Source: JAZOTM01 sp045657625
GTDB lineage: Bacteria > Bacillota > Clostridia > Lachnospirales > Lachnospiraceae
DNA: 9,623 bases
Reading direction: 5' to 3'
NCBI GenBank assembly: GCA_045657625.1
Contig: JAZOTM010000002.1
Location: 1 to 9,623, forward strand
Part shown: piece by piece, positions 7,177 through 9,623 of the stretch
How the letters are laid out: each line of letters begins with the position of its first letter
Position numbering within the stretch: position 1 is the stretch's first letter
Translations under genes and position numbers: made by a program
The notes under the pieces: generated by a model
What the model was told of the DNA's origin: nothing
Databases searched by the model: none
Seen by the model: only the letters and a program-made list of their open reading frames with translations

Positions 7177-8142
7177 CTAAATAGCTTCTAATTTATGCCA
7201 ATACCCATTTACCGCAGCTTCCTCCGGAATACTGGGGATGCCGCCGGACTTTTCCGTGGACAGGCTTGCCGCAGCGGATGCAAAGCTTCCAACAGCTGTC
7301 ATTTGCTCTACAGTAAGGTCTGCGGGGTTTACACCCAATTTCAGAAGTCTGCTGACCGCACTGCCGCCAAAGATATCGCCAGCACCGGTGGTGTCAATGG
7401 GATTTACTTTGGGGCATTTTACATAGGTGCTACCGTTTTTGTTTTTCAGGTATGCACCACTTGGTCCTAATGTGACCATTGCCAGGGACACACCAAATTC
7501 ATTTAAGAGCTTGTCTGCACCTTCTTCCGGTGTGCAGCCAAAGAGGAATTCCACCTCTTCGTCGCTGATCTTGACCACATCTGCCTGAGATAGACCCCAC
7601 AGAAGCTGTTCCTTGGCAGTTTCCATATCCTTCCACAAGGGCTTGCGGAGGTTGGGATCATAGGTAATCAGCTTGCCCTTGCTCTTGGCATAGGCTACTG
7701 CTTTCTGAGTAGCCGTACGGGCAGGTTCGTCCGTCAGGGACAATGTGCCAAAATGGAATACCTTTGCCTCATCAATTAAGGAAAGTTTTAATTCCTCATA
7801 AGCAATGCAGGTATCCGCACCGGGCTTCCGGGAAAAGGCAAACTTCCGGTCGCCGGTTTCATCAAAGGTGACAAACGCCAAGGTGGTAAACACATCATCG
7901 GTCTGTACCAACCCCTTGGTTTCAATGCCTGCATCCTTCAATGTACCAAGGAGCAGATTGCCAAAGGTATCCGTACCCACCTTACCCAACAGAGCAGTGC
8001 CAAAGCCATATTTCGTCAGCGCTGCCAGGAAGTTGGCCGGTGCGCCGCCGGGATGGGCAGCCATTGTGGGATAGCCATCAGCATCCGTGCTGACGGTAGC
8101 AAAGTCAATCAGCAATTCGCCTAAAGCTACTACATCAACCAT
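7177..8142 (-). CDS. PfkB-family sugar kinase, fructokinase-like
   Basis: A 321-residue ribokinase/PfkB-fold kinase of the ScrK/fructokinase subgroup, converting fructose to fructose 6-phosphate with ATP. It opens with VVALGELLIDF, has the substrate-site motif HPGGAPANF at 30-38, GKVGTDTFG at 53-61, YDPNLRKPLW at 161-170, and the PfkB signature DTTGAGDIFGG at 250-260 with catalytic D256. The opening and the PGGAPAN motif are typical of fructokinases, as opposed to ribokinases or 1-phosphofructokinases. ATG 8140-8142 has GAGG 8 bases upstream, and this site overlaps the TGA stop of the isomerase gene (gap 9 bases), a sign of coupled translation. Its position right after a lyxose/mannose isomerase suggests it phosphorylates the fructose made from mannose. 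A related ketose substrate such as xylulose is a less likely alternative. Confidence 0.92.
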   Translation of the reverse strand: MVDVVALGELLIDFATVSTDADGYPTMAAHPGGAPANFLAALTKYGFGTALLGKVGTDTFGNLLLGTLKDAGIETKGLVQTDDVFTTLAFVTFDETGDRKFAFSRKPGADTCIAYEELKLSLIDEAKVFHFGTLSLTDEPARTATQKAVAYAKSKGKLITYDPNLRKPLWKDMETAKEQLLWGLSQADVVKISDEEVEFLFGCTPEEGADKLLNEFGVSLAMVTLGPSGAYLKNKNGSTYVKCPKVNPIDTTGAGDIFGGSAVSRLLKLGVNPADLTVEQMTAVGSFASAAASLSTEKSGGIPSIPEEAAVNGYWHKLEAI

Positions 8143-8151
8143 ACCGATACC

Positions 8152-8838
8152 TCATTTTGCTACAGGGTACTCGTTGCACAGCAGACGGTAAGGAGGCTCG
8201 TCCTCCTCAATGGTGGGGAAACGGCCTACAGGGGGATTGAAACGGTTGTCCGTATTGTCGTCGTTGCACTGGCTGACTTCACCCAGCAGAACTGCACCGG
8301 TGCCCTCTTCCACGGAAAAATCATGGTACAGAAACTGCTGCACGTGGATGCTCTCACCGGGGGTCAGACGAATCTGGGTGCCGGCAGGCACAGTATAAGT
8401 TCTGCCATCGGTATGGACAGTAACATCGGATTCATAGTCAATTTCTTCATTGGGAAGGCTGTTATATACACGAATCAGCACATTTCCGCCGCCACGGTTG
8501 ATAATATCCTCGGTTTTGTACCAGTGGAAATGGTTGGGGGCATACTGACCCTCTTTTAAGTACAGCAGCTTTTCGGCATATACCTTGGGATACTTATCTT
8601 CCATAGCCCGGTTGCCGTTACGGATGGTAATCAGGGAGAAGCCGAACTTGTCGAAATCACCCATACCGTAGTCGGTAATATCCCAGCCCAGCATACAGTC
8701 ACGAACTTCGTCATACTCGTGACCGATGTTCTGCCACTCGTCAGGAGTAATATTACAAAAAGGTGGCAAGTAACAATGTTCTTGCTTACACATTGCTTCC
8801 AGCTCTTTTAATGCCTTGTTAATTTCGGATCTCTTCAT
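8152..8838 (-). CDS. D-lyxose ketol-isomerase (cupin), probably acting as a D-mannose isomerase
   Basis: This 228-residue protein matches the D-lyxose isomerase family (EC 5.3.1.15) along its whole length: KRSEIN at the start, MLGWDITDYGMGDF at 49-62, ITIRNGN at 70-76, YAEKLLYLKEGQ at 87-98, DIINRGGGNV at 111-120, LTPGESI at 158-164, GEVSQCNDDNTDNRF at 186-200, and IEEDEPPYRLLCNEYP near the end. The cupin metal set is visible as H103, H105 and E110 in HFHWYKTE plus H172. Characterised members convert D-lyxose to D-xylulose and also D-mannose to D-fructose. The neighbours, an alpha-mannosidase and a fructokinase, favour mannose as the in vivo substrate (inference). ATG 8836-8838 has AGAGGT about 8 bases upstream. 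It is the first gene of the operon, behind a promoter-like TATAAT. Confidence 0.94.
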   Translation of the reverse strand: MKRSEINKALKELEAMCKQEHCYLPPFCNITPDEWQNIGHEYDEVRDCMLGWDITDYGMGDFDKFGFSLITIRNGNRAMEDKYPKVYAEKLLYLKEGQYAPNHFHWYKTEDIINRGGGNVLIRVYNSLPNEEIDYESDVTVHTDGRTYTVPAGTQIRLTPGESIHVQQFLYHDFSVEEGTGAVLLGEVSQCNDDNTDNRFNPPVGRFPTIEEDEPPYRLLCNEYPVAK

Positions 8839-8878
8839 AATTGTTACCTCTAGGTTATTTTCTTATGTTTACTACTGC

Positions 8879-8884
8879 ATTATA
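8879..8884 (-). promoter_or_regulatory. Possible -10 box of the operon promoter
   Basis: A perfect TATAAT on the minus strand lies 40 bases before the ATG of the isomerase gene, in the only sizeable gap of the window. No good TTGACA is found at 16-18 bases upstream; the best is TTAAGT at 19 bases. The promoter would therefore be weak or activator-dependent if real. No catabolite-response or other operator could be recognised. Confidence 0.45.
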
Positions 8885-8914
8885 GATTTATTATGGATTT
8901 CTCACTTAATTGGT

Positions 8915-8946
8915 AATATTGCCGGGGACAAAGCCCCGGCAATATT
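8915..8946 (-). terminator. Perfect 13-bp GC-rich hairpin, likely terminator of the surface-protein gene
   Basis: The arms AATATTGCCGGGG (8915-8927) and CCCCGGCAATATT (8934-8946) pair perfectly around a 6-base loop. The hairpin lies 44 bases after the stop of the gene at 8991 and just before the promoter-like element of the next operon. The trailing sequence on the minus strand (ATTACCAATTAAG) has no long T run, so it is not a textbook intrinsic terminator. On the plus strand it is followed by TTATC, but no plus-strand gene precedes it. Confidence 0.6.
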
Positions 8947-8990
8947 TATCACACATCAAAAAATCTCTCTTTTCAAGTTGTGCCAATGCA

Positions 8991-9623
8991 TTAGGCAGCA
9001 TAATCTACAGCGGCACAATAATAGGTGTACAGAGCCTGTACAAGTGCCTTAAGAGATGCGGAAGAATCAGCTTTGTTGTACATACGAATGATGTAGTCCG
9101 TAGGTGCATAGGTTACGGTAAGTGTATTGGAGGCATCGGATACAGTTACAGATACGCCTGTACCCAGATCCTGAGGATTGATATCAGCAATCTCAACATA
9201 ATACATTCCGTCCTTCTTCTCTACGGGATACTGGAAGCTAATGCCATCCAAGCTCTCAGCTGTGAAGTAGAAGCGAACAGCAATTTTGTCACGATACACC
9301 AAGGATGCGCCATAGAACCGAATGCCATCTGCGCGACCGCTTACATTCAAGGAAGTACCGCTTGTGGGAACAGCAATCTCTGTAACGCCTTCAATGCCGG
9401 CATTAGCAAGATTGTTGAGATTATAGTTGAAGTAAAGCTGAGCCTTTGCGCCATAGTTCAGCATAGCCTTGACCAGCTTTTTGGCAGCATCATCATTAGT
9501 GTTGTTCAAAATGTAGTCTGCATAGCCGCGAATCGTATACTCTTGTACTGCGCCACCATTGCCATTGCTGTCAACGACCTGAATTGCAATTATGTCGTTC
9601 ATCTGTGCAGCAGCCATATCCAC
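8991..9623 (-). CDS. C-terminal fragment of a probable surface or secreted protein (N-terminus outside window)
   Basis: The frame is open from the right edge to the TAA at 8991-8993, giving 210 residues. A GTG at the very edge is not a convincing start, so the gene surely extends beyond the window. The first part, around YTIRGYADYILNN and LVKAMLNYGAKAQLYFNYN (residues ~29-69), resembles a helical module seen at the C-termini of many large cell-surface and carbohydrate-related proteins of gut Clostridia. A beta-rich stretch follows (~75-180: DGIRFYGASLV, IAVRFYF, LTVTYAP), and the end, LKALVQALYTYYCAAVDYA, looks like a second copy of the helical motif. No enzyme motif or cell-wall sorting signal is visible. 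It is separated from the sugar operon by a hairpin and is probably a different transcription unit. Function is unknown. Confidence 0.7.
   Translation of the reverse strand: MDMAAAQMNDIIAIQVVDSNGNGGAVQEYTIRGYADYILNNTNDDAAKKLVKAMLNYGAKAQLYFNYNLNNLANAGIEGVTEIAVPTSGTSLNVSGRADGIRFYGASLVYRDKIAVRFYFTAESLDGISFQYPVEKKDGMYYVEIADINPQDLGTGVSVTVSDASNTLTVTYAPTDYIIRMYNKADSSASLKALVQALYTYYCAAVDYAA

Noticed and set aside
9617..9623. GTG at the right edge as the true start of the surface-protein gene
   Set aside because: The frame is simply open to the window edge, and the sequence starts in the middle of a domain with no signal peptide, so the start lies outside.

Overview
All genes in this window lie on the minus strand, so the biological order runs from high to low coordinates. 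Strong Shine-Dalgarno sites (AAGGAG, GAAAGGA, GAGG), tight gene packing and the protein sequences suggest a low-to-mid GC Bacillota, most likely a gut-type Clostridia (Oscillospiraceae-like). That placement is an inference; no rRNA or marker gene is present.

The right end (8991-9623) holds the C-terminal 210 residues of a larger, probably surface-exposed protein. It is followed by a perfect 13-bp hairpin (8915-8946) and then a promoter-like TATAAT (8879-8884). Downstream of this comes a run of eight closely spaced genes that reads as one operon: D-lyxose/D-mannose isomerase (8152-8838), PfkB fructokinase (7177-8142), aldose 1-epimerase-like protein (6283-7158), GH38 alpha-mannosidase (3796-6240), a ribulose-phosphate/allulose-6-phosphate 3-epimerase family enzyme (3104-3781), a SIS-domain 6-phospho-3-hexuloisomerase family protein (2557-3111), a five-bladed beta-propeller glycosidase-like protein (1093-2487), and the N-terminal 345 residues of a GH106-like glycoside hydrolase that runs off the left edge (1-1037).

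The first four genes of the operon make a coherent route. GH38 releases mannose in the cytoplasm, the mutarotase-like protein equilibrates anomers, the cupin isomerase turns mannose into fructose, and the fructokinase makes fructose 6-phosphate. This would avoid mannokinase and mannose-6-phosphate isomerase. The next three genes are clearly more AT-rich and add two sugar-phosphate enzymes that could feed an unusual ketohexose phosphate into fructose 6-phosphate, plus a glycosidase-like protein of uncertain specificity. None of the complete hydrolases shows a signal peptide, so the operon appears to process imported oligosaccharides. No transporter or regulator is in the window.

No stretch longer than 300 bases lacks a gene. 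The largest gap is 8839-8990, which holds the hairpin and promoter. No tRNA, rRNA, CRISPR array, insertion sequence or attachment site was seen.
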